A stretch of 64,000 bases of DNA from Bacteroidota bacterium (GTDB taxonomy: Bacteria; Bacteroidota; Bacteroidia; UBA8524), in the NCBI GenBank assembly GCA_006226545.1, contig SBGR01000018.1:1-64000 (forward strand). The letters run 5' to 3'. This document shows positions 27,026 through 36,323 of this stretch, piece by piece (positions within the stretch are counted from its first letter, which is position 1; each line of letters begins with the position of its first letter). The notes below the pieces were generated by a model. The model saw nothing but the letters and a program-made list of their open reading frames with translations, was not told the DNA's origin and did not search any database. A program made the position numbers and the translations under genes.

Positions 27026-30019
27026 TTATTCAGCTAGGAGCTCTTCTAAATCGACCAGATCCATGTTTTTCAGGACATAGTCATCAGTATCTATAATCTC
27101 GCTAGCCAATTCCAGCTTCTTCTTTTGGAGAGACACTATTTTTTCTTCAACGCTGTTTTTGGTGATGAATTTATAGCTAAATACTTTTTGTGTCTGCCCT
27201 ATTCTATGTGCTCGATCGATGGCTTGTTGTTCCACTGCAGGGTTCCACCAAGGGTCGGCCATAAACACATAATCTGCGCTTGTCAGGTTCAATCCCGTGC
27301 CACCGGCCTTTAGCGATATAAGGAATAATTTGATTTCTGGGTTCGTATTGAACTCTTCTACTTGCTTCTGACGTTCCTTCATGGCCGTGGCGCCATCTAG
27401 GTAACAGTAATCAATGCCTTTCTTGTCTAAGTAGGATCTAAAGAGTCCGAGGTGCTTCACAAACTGCGAGAACAAAAGAATCTTATGTCCTTCTTCCATG
27501 GCAGTCTCTAACATGGAACATATTTCCAAAAATTTACCTGAATCACCCAAGAAATCCGGATCGGCTAATCGCGGATGGTTGGCCATCTGCCTCAGCAAAA
27601 TCAACCCTTTTAGTATCTGAAGCTTCGATTTCTTAAAGCCGATTTCATTGACAGTCTGTAGAATCTGATTCCGGAATACGCTTTTGGTTTCATCGTATAC
27701 CTTCTGCTGCTCTTCCGTCATCTCACAGTAGTATATCTGTTCGTATTTATCCGGTAGGTCTTTCGCTACTTCCTTTTTCGTTCTACGCAAAACAAATGGC
27801 GAAATCAACTGATGCAAACGTGCCCTCCGTTTTTCGTTTCCTTCCCTTTCAATTGGTATCACAAACCTTTTCTGGAAATACGAATAAGAACCCAATAAGC
27901 CCGGATTCACAAAATGCATTTGCGACCACAAGTCGTTGATGGAGTTTTCTATCGGTGTGCCGGTCAAGGCTAACTTGTGCTTCGACTGCAGCATTTTAAC
28001 GGTTTTTGCCGTTAGCGATGCCGGGTTCTTGATCGACTGACTTTCATCTAGAATGATGTAGTGAAACTTCATGTCTTTGATGAGGTCAATATCCAAACGC
28101 AAGACGCCGTAGGTGGTTAGTACAATATCGGCTCCTTTAAAGGATGCTGCTTCTTTGCTCCTTCCGGTTCCGGTATGGACCAACACTTTCATGTGCGGAA
28201 CAAACTTAGCCGCCTCATTGGCCCAGTTGTATACTAGCGATGTGGGAACCACCACCAGGTTTTGGGGATAGTTTGATTGTTTTAGGGTAGCTGCCCGTAA
28301 GCCTGTTTTCGCTTGCATGTCAAAAAGCGAAATCTGCTGCTTGCCTTCCGATTCCACCTCGTATTCAGCCACCTCCATGGTCACTTCTTCTTGTTTGCCT
28401 TCGATCAATCGCTCATTCGCTAATAAGGCTAAAGTCTGAATGGTTTTACCCAAACCCATATCGTCGGCCAAGCAACCGCCAAAATGGTTGTTCTTTAAGA
28501 AATAGAACCAGTGGAATCCATCCAGCTGGTAGGGTCTAAGTTCTCCTTCAAATTCCGGCGTTACGGTAGCAGGTACCTGTTTCACCCATTCTTCTTGAGA
28601 GGAATATTTAGCGAGGTTTTCATCCGAATCGGGCGAAAACTCTTCGAGTAATTTCCAATGGTGACGGTGCACCTTTAAGCCGTCTTCTTCCTTGCTGAGT
28701 TCCATCAGCTCCAGAAACTGGGTAAACCAAGCATCGGGAATAATGGCTAATTCACCGTTAGGTAGGGTAAACTCGCGCTGGCCATCCAAAATATAGCGGC
28801 GTAATTTGGTAAAAGTAATCTCATACGACCCGAACATTACTTTAGCACGGATATCAAACCAATCTCCTTCCTCATCAGCAACTACTTCAATGGTTCGCGT
28901 TCCTAAAAAGTACTTTTTACTTGGGTCTTGGTGAATACTGAAACCTAAGGCATCGAGTTGGTCTTTCTGTGCGTTGAGCCAGTCCATGGCATTGAAATGC
29001 GCCCCCGGATTTTTCAACACAAATGAAGAGCCCTGAATTAGTTCGAGGCCAAGTATCTCCAGCGCTTTGCGTATTTCCTCCTCCCAGTCGCGTTTGCGAC
29101 GCAGCCTATGGAAAACGTAATTATTCTCCTTCTTCTCAAAAAACACCGAAACCTTTTTCGCGGTATGGTAAGGGAATAGCTGCTGATTGTATTGGAAAGA
29201 AAGATTAAGGCGAATGCGGTCTCCCCAAGAATTATCAATGCTTAATACCGGTGCGCTGCTAGTCGATTCTGAAACAATGTCAAAGCCCACTGCGTAGACA
29301 TCAAATTTCTCCACCAAGGGAACCACAAACTTTTCAAAATAGGTTTCTTCGGTCGATTGTGGAATGTGGATGAATTTCTTGTTTAAGAAGGGTTTCAGCT
29401 TGTTCCCGTCTACGTTCTTTTCAAAGGAATACAAGACGGCTTCATTTAAAAGCCAAGCCGGTTGATTCACCAGCATGATGCCGTTTTTTCCTTTGAACTC
29501 TACCCTTTCATCGCCGCACTTGATGGTTGGGAAATAGTTGGTGCCTTGCTCAGGGTCGCGGCGAAAATGGAATAAGACCGAAGCCCTTTGTTTCTCCAAG
29601 CGCACCTTTACTGATGCGGGGTTCCCGTCTTTACCGTAAAGGAAAATTGGCTTGTCTTGTAATAGTGGAATCGCTTCTCCCAGCTTCTTTTCTATGAACG
29701 GGCGAATCACCTTTTTGAAGGTTTCCGGATCAAAGTGCTTTTTAAAGTATTCCGCCGGACGAATAGCACTTTTGGTATAGTATTTCTTAACGATGCGCTC
29801 CTGCTCTATTTCTTCTAAAAGCAAAACAGCTTTACGGTCTAAATCGTCTAAGCCCTTGGCGTAATAGTCGAAATTGGCAGAGAATAACTTTTGATGGGAT
29901 AAAGTAAGGTGACCTAAGCTGTTAATCTGAACCACATGCGGTTCTATCACATGTCCGAGGTGGGCATGCTCAAGTATGGAATATACCAATTGAAACGGTT
30001 GGGTATTGACAACTTTCAA
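27026..30019 (-). CDS. SNF2/RapA-like superfamily II helicase
   Basis: A 997-residue SWI2/SNF2-type ATPase. The C-terminal half has the ordered motifs: I DDMGLGKTIQ, Ia VVPTSLVYNW, II DESQ (in place of the usual DEAH), III LTGTPIENSINDLW, IV LLFSQFVKHL, V LKAGGTGLNLTSADYV and VI QAIDRAHRIGQ. The N-terminal 470 residues are specific to the Bacteroidota-type protein and contain no catalytic motif I recognise. Such proteins translocate on DNA and remodel protein-DNA complexes; the bacterial role is mostly unknown. It is monocistronic. The region upstream holds a hairpin and the second hexamer array. Confidence 0.92.
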   Translation of the reverse strand: MKVVNTQPFQLVYSILEHAHLGHVIEPHVVQINSLGHLTLSHQKLFSANFDYYAKGLDDLDRKAVLLLEEIEQERIVKKYYTKSAIRPAEYFKKHFDPETFKKVIRPFIEKKLGEAIPLLQDKPIFLYGKDGNPASVKVRLEKQRASVLFHFRRDPEQGTNYFPTIKCGDERVEFKGKNGIMLVNQPAWLLNEAVLYSFEKNVDGNKLKPFLNKKFIHIPQSTEETYFEKFVVPLVEKFDVYAVGFDIVSESTSSAPVLSIDNSWGDRIRLNLSFQYNQQLFPYHTAKKVSVFFEKKENNYVFHRLRRKRDWEEEIRKALEILGLELIQGSSFVLKNPGAHFNAMDWLNAQKDQLDALGFSIHQDPSKKYFLGTRTIEVVADEEGDWFDIRAKVMFGSYEITFTKLRRYILDGQREFTLPNGELAIIPDAWFTQFLELMELSKEEDGLKVHRHHWKLLEEFSPDSDENLAKYSSQEEWVKQVPATVTPEFEGELRPYQLDGFHWFYFLKNNHFGGCLADDMGLGKTIQTLALLANERLIEGKQEEVTMEVAEYEVESEGKQQISLFDMQAKTGLRAATLKQSNYPQNLVVVPTSLVYNWANEAAKFVPHMKVLVHTGTGRSKEAASFKGADIVLTTYGVLRLDIDLIKDMKFHYIILDESQSIKNPASLTAKTVKMLQSKHKLALTGTPIENSINDLWSQMHFVNPGLLGSYSYFQKRFVIPIEREGNEKRRARLHQLISPFVLRRTKKEVAKDLPDKYEQIYYCEMTEEQQKVYDETKSVFRNQILQTVNEIGFKKSKLQILKGLILLRQMANHPRLADPDFLGDSGKFLEICSMLETAMEEGHKILLFSQFVKHLGLFRSYLDKKGIDYCYLDGATAMKERQKQVEEFNTNPEIKLFLISLKAGGTGLNLTSADYVFMADPWWNPAVEQQAIDRAHRIGQTQKVFSYKFITKNSVEEKIVSLQKKKLELASEIIDTDDYVLKNMDLVDLEELLAE

Positions 30020-30120
30020 AGCCTAAATGCAGGGTATTAACAGGTCCCGAAACTGCGCAAGTTAGGACATGCAAGAGCCCCCCACAAGTAAAAAGATTGG
30101 TATTTAATTCGAATGGGATG

Positions 30121-30148
30121 CTTCGCTGCATTACAGCACTAAGCGAAG
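30121..30148. repeat. Inverted repeat CTTCGCT...AGCGAAG
   Basis: Seven-base arms with a 14-base loop between the SNF2 gene start and the dapF stop. No T tract follows on either strand, so it is not a standard terminator. The GCAGCGAAG string inside resembles the dispersed motif at about 200. Confidence 0.5.
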
Positions 30149-30175
30149 TGAATTCATAACCTTTCTAAGCAGCCA

Positions 30176-30211
30176 CTCAACCTTAATCTTAACCTCAACT
30201 TTAACCTCAAC
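30176..30211 (-). repeat. CTCAAC/CTTAAC hexamer array
   Basis: Six consecutive hexamers on the plus strand: CTCAAC, CTTAAT, CTTAAC, CTCAAC, TTTAAC, CTCAAC. On the minus strand this is the same GTTGAG/GTTAAG family as at 231-254. The array runs up to the dapF stop codon and shares one base with it. Confidence 0.75.
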
Positions 30212-30996
30212 TACGGATACACCAACTCACCTTCAAACACAAAGGTGGCCGGACCATGAAGCCAAACATCGCTAAAGCTTCCTTCTCCTGTTTTGGTTAA
30301 GCTGACCGCTAAGTCGCCACCCGGAGTATGAATGGCTTGGCGGTATGAACCATTTTCAGAACAAATGTGGTTTACCAAGGCTACAGCAGTAACGCCGGTA
30401 CCGCAAGAATAGGTTTCGTCTTCCACCCCTCTCTCGTAGGTTCTTACTTCCAGGCAATGGTCTTTGGCTTCTACCAGGTTTACATTGGTGCCTTCTTTTG
30501 CAAAGCGATCGTTGTAGCGAATGGATTTAGCTACGGTGGTTAAATCGATTGATCCTACATCGCTATTGGTAAACTGGACGTAATGAGGAGAACCGGTATT
30601 CAGGTAGAAATCGGCACCAATGGATTCCACACCCTGCACGTCTTGCATGTGAAGTGAGACAATTCCTTTTTCAATGCGGGCATCGTGCGGTCCATCTACC
30701 GCTAGAAAACGTGTTTCATCTTCAATCAAGCCGCGGTCGTGGGCAAACTGAACGATGCAACGTCCGCCATTGCCACACATGGTGCTTTCTCTCCCGTCTG
30801 AATTAAAGTACACCATCTCGAAATCGTAGCCTTCTTTATTTTGAAGCAAAATCAATCCATCAGCTCCAATTCCAAATCGACGGTCGCACCATGCGCCATA
30901 CAATTCGGGATTACTGCGTGGAAGTAATTCGTTTCGGTTGTCTATTAGTATGAAATCGTTACCAGTACCCTGGTATTTGTAGAATCTTAGTCTCAC
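30211..30996 (-). CDS. dapF: Diaminopimelate epimerase
   Basis: A 261-residue DapF, which interconverts LL- and meso-diaminopimelate for lysine and peptidoglycan. Both active-site cysteines are present in their motifs: STMCGNGGRC (about residue 74) and ETYSCGTGVTAVALV. The N-terminal YKYQGTGNDFILIDN is diagnostic. The start overlaps the end of the anti-sigma-like gene by four bases, and that gene follows an ECF sigma gene by four bases, so dapF is the last gene of a three-gene operon. Lysine-pathway partner lysC lies 6 kb away. Being in a sigma/anti-sigma operon is unusual for this enzyme. Confidence 0.96.
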   Translation of the reverse strand: MRLRFYKYQGTGNDFILIDNRNELLPRSNPELYGAWCDRRFGIGADGLILLQNKEGYDFEMVYFNSDGRESTMCGNGGRCIVQFAHDRGLIEDETRFLAVDGPHDARIEKGIVSLHMQDVQGVESIGADFYLNTGSPHYVQFTNSDVGSIDLTTVAKSIRYNDRFAKEGTNVNLVEAKDHCLEVRTYERGVEDETYSCGTGVTAVALVNHICSENGSYRQAIHTPGGDLAVSLTKTGEGSFSDVWLHGPATFVFEGELVYP

Positions 30997-32012
30997 GGTA
31001 ATTTAGTCAAAATACGACTATCTGTAATGGCTTTATAAGCTCTAAATACATTGTCGTCGAATAGCTCATAATACGAGCCTTGCAATTTAAAAAAGTAACG
31101 GTAGGTGCCCAGATTAACATCGGTGAGTAAGGCTACTACGTGAACCTCACTCTGTTCATCCTGTCCGAATAACACAAGCTTCCTGCCATCAAAGCGGTAG
31201 CCTTTGTAATTAATCGGTGAGCCCCAATATTCAATGGTAATTTTCTTATCGGAGGTTTCCTTAAAAGTTCGGTTTGATTCCGGTTTTGCTTTAGCCAGGT
31301 TGCTATTAGCCGAATTATCGCGAAGCGTAATCTTAACAGAATCTGTAGTCCAAGCCAGCTGACGCACGACCATTTGAGTATCGTAAATTTTCGTGTCTTG
31401 ACGCACCGGAAGTTTATTCTCTTCCGCATCATTTGTCATTTCAAGGTTCTCAGGCTCATCCAACATCTCAATCTCTTCCACCTCCGACTGCACTGAGCCG
31501 ATATACGCTTTCTTCACCTCATTTAAGACAACTTCATCTTCTTGGTAAATTACATCCTTATCATCGGTTGCTTCCGGTACCGGCGGTATTTGATTGCCGC
31601 GCGGTTCATTGTTCTTTTGTCTTTCAATTTGTTCTGTTGGAGCAGCTTGAACTTGAACCACCGTATCGACTTCTTCTTTGCTCTCATTTAATTGAGCAAA
31701 CTCTTCTTTGAGTCCGTATTCAAATCCAACATAAACCAAAGCAAAGAAGGCTAAAACCGCTGCAGCAAACCAAGTATACTTTGCCCCAAACGGATTACCT
31801 AAGAAGCTCCTTGAGGTTTGTTCCTTTAAAAAGGCTTTCAGCTCCTGCTTGCGGTGTTCTTCTATTCCACGTACCAGCATAACATGCATATCAAGGGCTT
31901 CCTTGAACGTGCTGTCTTCTTGCATGCGACGAACAAAATCATCCAATTCCTTTCCGCTGAGTTCCCCTCGCAGATAGGCATCAAATAGCTCGTATGTTTC
32001 TAGTTCGCTCAT
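30993..32012 (-). CDS. Anti-sigma-factor-like single-pass membrane protein
   Basis: A 339-residue protein encoded directly after an ECF sigma factor. The N-terminal cytosolic part (about 1-75) has the look of Bacteroidota anti-sigma domains (YELFDAYLRGELSGKELDDF) without zinc ligands. One transmembrane helix spans about 79-98. The periplasmic part starts with a Glu/Lys/Pro-rich linker (about 100-230) and ends in a globular domain (about 235-339) that I do not recognise. Membrane anti-sigma factors of this layout hold the sigma factor until an envelope signal triggers release or cleavage. Function is inferred from position and topology. It overlaps dapF by four bases. Confidence 0.75.
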   Translation of the reverse strand: MSELETYELFDAYLRGELSGKELDDFVRRMQEDSTFKEALDMHVMLVRGIEEHRKQELKAFLKEQTSRSFLGNPFGAKYTWFAAAVLAFFALVYVGFEYGLKEEFAQLNESKEEVDTVVQVQAAPTEQIERQKNNEPRGNQIPPVPEATDDKDVIYQEDEVVLNEVKKAYIGSVQSEVEEIEMLDEPENLEMTNDAEENKLPVRQDTKIYDTQMVVRQLAWTTDSVKITLRDNSANSNLAKAKPESNRTFKETSDKKITIEYWGSPINYKGYRFDGRKLVLFGQDEQSEVHVVALLTDVNLGTYRYFFKLQGSYYELFDDNVFRAYKAITDSRILTKLP

Positions 32013-32016
32013 GTGC

Positions 32017-32586
32017 TTAGCCTAAAAAATCACTTTTCTGAAACCGTTCCTTCACCATCGATTCCAGTCGCTTAAAACACTGGTATTTTTTTGCCTTGGC
32101 GGTATCGGCATTGGCAAAATTCAGTGATTGCGCAATCTCTTGCATGTTTCGCTCTTCAAAATAGAACATCTGCAGCAGTTGTTTACAGGTATCACCTAAT
32201 CGGTCCATGTAATGCACCACCCAGTTTAAATCGGCAGCCTCCACATGACTAAATTCGCTCGATACCTTATAGTCTAACTGATCTTGCATGGGTTCCATGC
32301 GTTTATTCTTATTGAGGGCTTTGAGCCAGAGGTTCTTTGCTACAGCAAAAAGAAAAGTACTTAGCTTGGAAGTGAGTTCAAACTCCGGGTGACTGACTTT
32401 TTGCCAGACTACTACCACCGCGTCTTGTAAGATGTCTTCCGCATCTTCTTCTTTACCGTTGTTCTTTAAGATATGATTGCGCACAGCCGAAAAATTATCC
32501 CGGTACAATTGCAGCAGCGCTTGCTTGTTCCCTCGTTTAATTTCGAGAACAAGCTCATCGTCTGTCCAGTTACGTCTACCGAGCAT
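32017..32586 (-). CDS. ECF-type RNA polymerase sigma factor
   Basis: A 189-residue sigma-70 family protein of the extracytoplasmic-function type. Region 2 (about 25-90) includes KEEDAEDILQDAVVVVWQK and the core-binding LSTFLFAVAKNLW. Region 4 (about 130-180) has QLLQMFYFEERNMQEIAQSL, an HTH. The next gene encodes a membrane anti-sigma-like protein, the standard pairing. A -7 element (TACCTTTG) lies upstream at 32615-32622. The htrA protease gene is divergent across a 190-base gap and is a likely regulon member, although this is inference. Confidence 0.92.
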   Translation of the reverse strand: MLGRRNWTDDELVLEIKRGNKQALLQLYRDNFSAVRNHILKNNGKEEDAEDILQDAVVVVWQKVSHPEFELTSKLSTFLFAVAKNLWLKALNKNKRMEPMQDQLDYKVSSEFSHVEAADLNWVVHYMDRLGDTCKQLLQMFYFEERNMQEIAQSLNFANADTAKAKKYQCFKRLESMVKERFQKSDFLG

Positions 32587-32614
32587 CTACTGTTTCTTTA
32601 TCGTTTGTGAACTG

Positions 32615-32622
32615 CAAAGGTA
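32615..32622 (-). promoter_or_regulatory. Bacteroidota -7 element (TACCTTTG) of the sigma operon
   Basis: Exact TAnnTTTG match on the minus strand, 28 bases upstream of the sigma factor ATG. No TTG at canonical spacing was found, so only the -7 half is supported. Confidence 0.4.
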
Positions 32623-32716
32623 AATGCGAATTCAGCTATTTTTTTCGCTTGCAATGGGAGTCAAAGTTAAAAATCCCTGTCTTATTTTGGTATATTTCTT
32701 GAAACCTGCGTAGACA

Positions 32717-32736
32717 CTGAACAGATTCGGGTTCAG
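32717..32736. promoter_or_regulatory. Inverted repeat CTGAAC-N8-GTTCAG between sigma and htrA genes
   Basis: Six-base perfect arms with an eight-base spacer, in the divergent region 42 bases before the htrA ATG. It could be an operator. There is no further support. Confidence 0.3.
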
Positions 32737-32777
32737 ACTTGTTCTTCTTAATTATATAAAGTGAAAGTGCATAGGAT

Positions 32778-34238
32778 ATGAAAAAGCTATTAACGATGGT
32801 TTTGGCTGCTTCCGTTGGTGGAATTGTAGCCGTTGGAATTATCAAAACATTAGAGAAGCGCGACCCTGCTTCTTTTGAAGACAAACAAAAAGTAGCATTT
32901 GCTAACCTGCCGGCCCTCGCCGAAGGTCAGGTTCTCGATTTCACTCAAGCCAGTGAATTAGCTACTCCTACCGTAGTACATATTATCTCGACGGTTGAAA
33001 ACATCGCCTCTTCTAATCGCGAGGCGGTTCCTTTTGATCCATTTGACTTTTTTGACATGCCGGCTCCAGGCCCGCAAACAGGTTCAGGCTCCGGTGTTAT
33101 CATTACAGATGATGGCTATATCGCCACCAATAATCACGTGATTGAAAATGCTTCGCGCATTGAGGTAATCTTAAACGACAAACGCAGCTATTCTGCCAAG
33201 CTGATTGGTGCTGATCCACAGACCGATTTAGCATTATTGAAAATTGAAGAGGAGAAACTACCCTTTCTTCGTTTTGGAAACAGCGATGTGGTGAAAGTAG
33301 GCGAATGGGTTTTAGCCGTAGGCAATCCATTTAACCTCACCTCTACGGTAACAGCAGGTATTGTAAGTGCTAAAGGTCGAAACATCAACTTGCTTCGTTC
33401 TGGCAATAACCAGTATGCCATTGAGAACTTTATTCAAACCGATGCTGCAGTTAATCCCGGAAACTCCGGCGGAGCCCTAGTTAACTTGCGTGGCGAACTT
33501 GTAGGCATCAATACGGCCATCGCTAGTCAAACCGGTTCATTCTCCGGTTATTCCTTTGCAGTACCGGTGAATATAGTGAAGAAAGTGATGGACGATTTAT
33601 TGAAGTATGGTGCAGTTCAGCGCGGCTTCTTAGGCATCTCCATTCAAGACGTGGATGCAAAATTGGCCCAAGACAAAAACTTGTCCGACATCAAAGGTGT
33701 TTATGTGGCCGATATCAGTGAAGACGGTGCAGCTGCTAAGGCAGGGTTGAAAAAAGGCGATGTTGTAGTGAAGGTTAACGAGGTAGAAGTAAACTCTTCT
33801 TCTTCACTTCAAGAACAAGTGAGCCGTTACCATCCGGGCGACAAAATCAGCATTACCTACTTACGTGACGGTAAAGAGAAAACAGCTCAGGCCGTATTGA
33901 AAAACAAAGAAGGAAATACTGAAATCATCAAAGCCGAACCACCAAAATCTGCTTTTGATGTGGATGGTGCCCGATTAAGTGATGTGAACAGCGCCGATCG
34001 TAAAAGTCTCAAGATTAACCACGGTGTTAAAGTGAGCGATGTAAAGAAAGGCGCATTCAAAGACGCCGGTATTCCGGAAGGATTCATTATTACCAAAGTT
34101 GATAAACGTCCGGTATACAGCGCCAAAGAACTCAGTGCTTTATTAGCGAAGAAAGATGGCGCATTCCTTATTGAAGGCGTTACCAGCAGTGGAGAAGAGA
34201 AAGTATTCGGATTGCAGATAAAAGGTAAAGTAGACTAA
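32778..34238 (+). CDS. htrA: HtrA/Deg family periplasmic serine protease
   Basis: A 486-residue Do-type protease. The N-terminus has a signal or anchor segment (about 1-25, MKKLLTMVLAASVGGIVAVG). The trypsin-like domain keeps all three catalytic residues: His in ATNNHVIENA, Asp in DPQTDLALLKIEE and Ser in NPGNSGGALVN. Two PDZ domains follow (about 275-370 and 395-480). HtrA proteins degrade or refold damaged envelope proteins. It is divergent from an ECF sigma/anti-sigma/dapF operon. A bidirectional terminator follows. Confidence 0.95.
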   Translation: MKKLLTMVLAASVGGIVAVGIIKTLEKRDPASFEDKQKVAFANLPALAEGQVLDFTQASELATPTVVHIISTVENIASSNREAVPFDPFDFFDMPAPGPQTGSGSGVIITDDGYIATNNHVIENASRIEVILNDKRSYSAKLIGADPQTDLALLKIEEEKLPFLRFGNSDVVKVGEWVLAVGNPFNLTSTVTAGIVSAKGRNINLLRSGNNQYAIENFIQTDAAVNPGNSGGALVNLRGELVGINTAIASQTGSFSGYSFAVPVNIVKKVMDDLLKYGAVQRGFLGISIQDVDAKLAQDKNLSDIKGVYVADISEDGAAAKAGLKKGDVVVKVNEVEVNSSSSLQEQVSRYHPGDKISITYLRDGKEKTAQAVLKNKEGNTEIIKAEPPKSAFDVDGARLSDVNSADRKSLKINHGVKVSDVKKGAFKDAGIPEGFIITKVDKRPVYSAKELSALLAKKDGAFLIEGVTSSGEEKVFGLQIKGKVD

Positions 34239-34254
34239 GTCTACACTTCACGTA

Positions 34255-34290
34255 TAAAAAAATCCCGGTCTACTAGGCCGGGATTTTTAT
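34255..34290. terminator. Bidirectional rho-independent terminator
   Basis: AATCCCGG / CCGGGATT stem with A run on the left and T run on the right, between the convergent htrA and solute-binding-fold genes. Confidence 0.85.
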
Positions 34291-34309
34291 TTTGTCATTG
34301 ACTGACTAA

Positions 34310-35170
34310 TTAATGTGTTCCAATCGCTAAATAATCTTCTGCTTTGGCTTTATCGGGTAGCAATTGAAAATGTTTCATATCGCTTAACATCTTTACCAAA
34401 GTATCTTTAGGTAGCCATTCTCCCGTATTCCATTCGAGTTTACTAAACCAAGCCTCCGCGTCTTCGGGTTTCAATCCGTACTTCACACTCAAGATTTGAA
34501 TTATATCAGCTCGTTTAGCCAATTGTCCGGCCAACTCTTGTATGTAATATATTAACGCGTGAATCTCCGCTTCGCGTTCAGCTAATACCTCTTCTCTAAC
34601 GGCAATAACGAAAGAAGGCCAAGGGGTATAGCAGTCGCCAATATGTTTAAACTCCCCACTGTCTACCAAGTGTTTTGTGGTAAAGCGTTCCCATAAGAAG
34701 AGTTCAGACTCCCCTGCCGCAAACGACTTTCTGGCGCCTTCGAGGTTCTCAACCAAAACAAAATCCTTGTCTTCATCCAAAATACGTTGACCGGCATCGG
34801 CATGCACGTGAGCCATTAGGTGAGAGCCTGACTTACGTCGGCTAATGGCATAACGTCCGGTACGCAATAGTTCTTCGTCGCTAAGGTTTGAATTTGCCGG
34901 AGCATGAACACCCCAGCGCAAAGGAGAATTCACATACAAGGCCACCACCTTACTTGGGTTTCCCTGTTGTATGTCTTGTAAAATACCTTCCGATAGAATA
35001 ACGGCAATGTCTAAATCGCCAGATCTTAAATCTTGGCACATCGCCCCCGTTCCGTTCGGGTAAGATTTCCAGTCAAAAGCGATGGGTAATTCGGCCAAGT
35101 GCTGGTTTTCCCAAGCCCAGTGCCATGGTAAATTGAAATGTTCTGGTACACCTCCAACGTGTAATTTCAT
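34310..35170 (-). CDS. Cytosolic solute-binding-fold protein (NMT1/THI5-like)
   Basis: A 286-residue protein that reads like a type 2 periplasmic-binding-protein fold: an N-terminal MKLHVGGVPEHFNLPW, a DLRSGDLDIAVILSEG segment typical of NMT1/THI5-type ligand-binding proteins, and a C-terminal helical end. It has no signal peptide and no lipobox, and no ABC transporter permease or ATPase gene is nearby, so it is probably cytosolic. Similar stand-alone proteins exist in bacteria and fungi with unknown roles; ligand unknown. It is monocistronic, convergent with htrA. Other possibility: a sensor or a carrier of a small aromatic or sulfonate ligand. Confidence 0.65.
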   Translation of the reverse strand: MKLHVGGVPEHFNLPWHWAWENQHLAELPIAFDWKSYPNGTGAMCQDLRSGDLDIAVILSEGILQDIQQGNPSKVVALYVNSPLRWGVHAPANSNLSDEELLRTGRYAISRRKSGSHLMAHVHADAGQRILDEDKDFVLVENLEGARKSFAAGESELFLWERFTTKHLVDSGEFKHIGDCYTPWPSFVIAVREEVLAEREAEIHALIYYIQELAGQLAKRADIIQILSVKYGLKPEDAEAWFSKLEWNTGEWLPKDTLVKMLSDMKHFQLLPDKAKAEDYLAIGTH

Positions 35171-35269
35171 ATCGTAAACTTTGAGGCAAAGCTGCTTTGT
35201 TTTCTACATCCTAAATAGGATTTATATCAGGAAACAGCCTAGGCTTTGCATTGTTCAATTTCATTAAAC

Positions 35270-35294
35270 AAAAAAGGCGCCGAATGGCGCCTTT
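35270..35294 (-). terminator. Rho-independent terminator of fbp
   Basis: On the minus strand AAAGGCGCC-ATTC-GGCGCCTTT followed by further T residues, nine bases after the fbp stop. Confidence 0.88.
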
Positions 35295-35302
35295 ATAATT
35301 AT

Positions 35303-36307
35303 TTACATCAATTGTTCGAGCTGTTTCACCATGTCTTCAGATCCAATAATGATGGGTGTCCGTTGATGTAGCTCTGTTGGCTCGATGTCTAATATTCTTT
35401 TTCCGTAACCGTTGGTTGCTCGTCCGCCGGCTTGTTCTACGATGAATGCCATTGGATTGCATTCGTACAACAAACGCAATTTACCATCCGGCTTTTTGGT
35501 TGTTTGCGGGTAAACGAAAATTCCACCTTTCAATAAGTTGCGGTGAAGGTCGGCTACCATTGAACCAATATAACGTGAAGAATATGGTCTATTTGTTTCT
35601 TTATCGATTTCTTGACACCACTGGATATAGGTATTTAAACCTTCCGGAAAATCGGCTTTGTTTCCTTCGTTCACGGAATAGATCTTACCCATTTTAGGGA
35701 TACGAATATTTGGATGAGACAAGCAGAACTCTCCAATGGAAGGATCCAAGGTGAAACCATTTACACCTTTACCGGTGGTATAAACCAACATGGTAGAAGA
35801 ACCGTAAATCATGTATCCTGAAGCCAAACATTTGTTACCGGCTTGCATGAAGTCTTCTTTCGTAGCCGGAGTACCTACCGGAGTAACGCGTTCAAATATG
35901 CTAAAGATGGTACCTATTGATACGTTAACGTCGATATTGCTTGAACCATCCAATGGATCCATCATCACCACATACTTTGCTTCATTGGCTTGGGGCGTAG
36001 AAATCAGGATGATGTCTTCCTCTTCTTCCGAAGCAACCGCACAGCACTCACCACCGCGACTCAAACAGTCAATCATGAGTTGGTTGGCAATGACGTCTAG
36101 TTTCTTTACGTCTTCGCCTTGCACGTTTTCCATACCGGCTTCGCCTAAGATCTCTGCGAGGCCTGCTTTGTTCACTTCTCTGCTGATGATTTTAGCTGCA
36201 ATTCCGATATCGCGGAGCAGCCTGGAAAATTCACCTTTAACACCCGGAATCTCCGATTGGCGTTCGATGATGAATTGCCCTAAGGTAGTTACTTGAAATC
36301 CTAACAT
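35303..36307 (-). CDS. fbp: Class I fructose-1,6-bisphosphatase
   Basis: A 334-residue class I FBPase, the gluconeogenic enzyme that hydrolyses fructose 1,6-bisphosphate. Metal- and substrate-binding motifs are present: EEEEDII, the diagnostic [19 protein letters not shown], and the C-terminal [15 protein letters not shown]. Length matches the family. It is monocistronic; an exact TAnnTTTG box lies 16 bases before the ATG and a terminator follows. With a propionate route elsewhere in the window, gluconeogenesis from succinyl-CoA would need this enzyme; that is pathway inference. Confidence 0.97.
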   Translation of the reverse strand: MLGFQVTTLGQFIIERQSEIPGVKGEFSRLLRDIGIAAKIISREVNKAGLAEILGEAGMENVQGEDVKKLDVIANQLMIDCLSRGGECCAVASEEEEDIILISTPQANEAKYVVMMDPLDGSSNIDVNVSIGTIFSIFERVTPVGTPATKEDFMQAGNKCLASGYMIYGSSTMLVYTTGKGVNGFTLDPSIGEFCLSHPNIRIPKMGKIYSVNEGNKADFPEGLNTYIQWCQEIDKETNRPYSSRYIGSMVADLHRNLLKGGIFVYPQTTKKPDGKLRLLYECNPMAFIVEQAGGRATNGYGKRILDIEPTELHQRTPIIIGSEDMVKQLEQLM

Positions 36308-36323
36308 TTTCTCGATTTGGGGG

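Noticed and set aside
35811-36296. 161-residue ORF opposite fbp
   Set aside because: Shadow of class I fructose bisphosphatase; Ser-rich composition typical of antisense frames.
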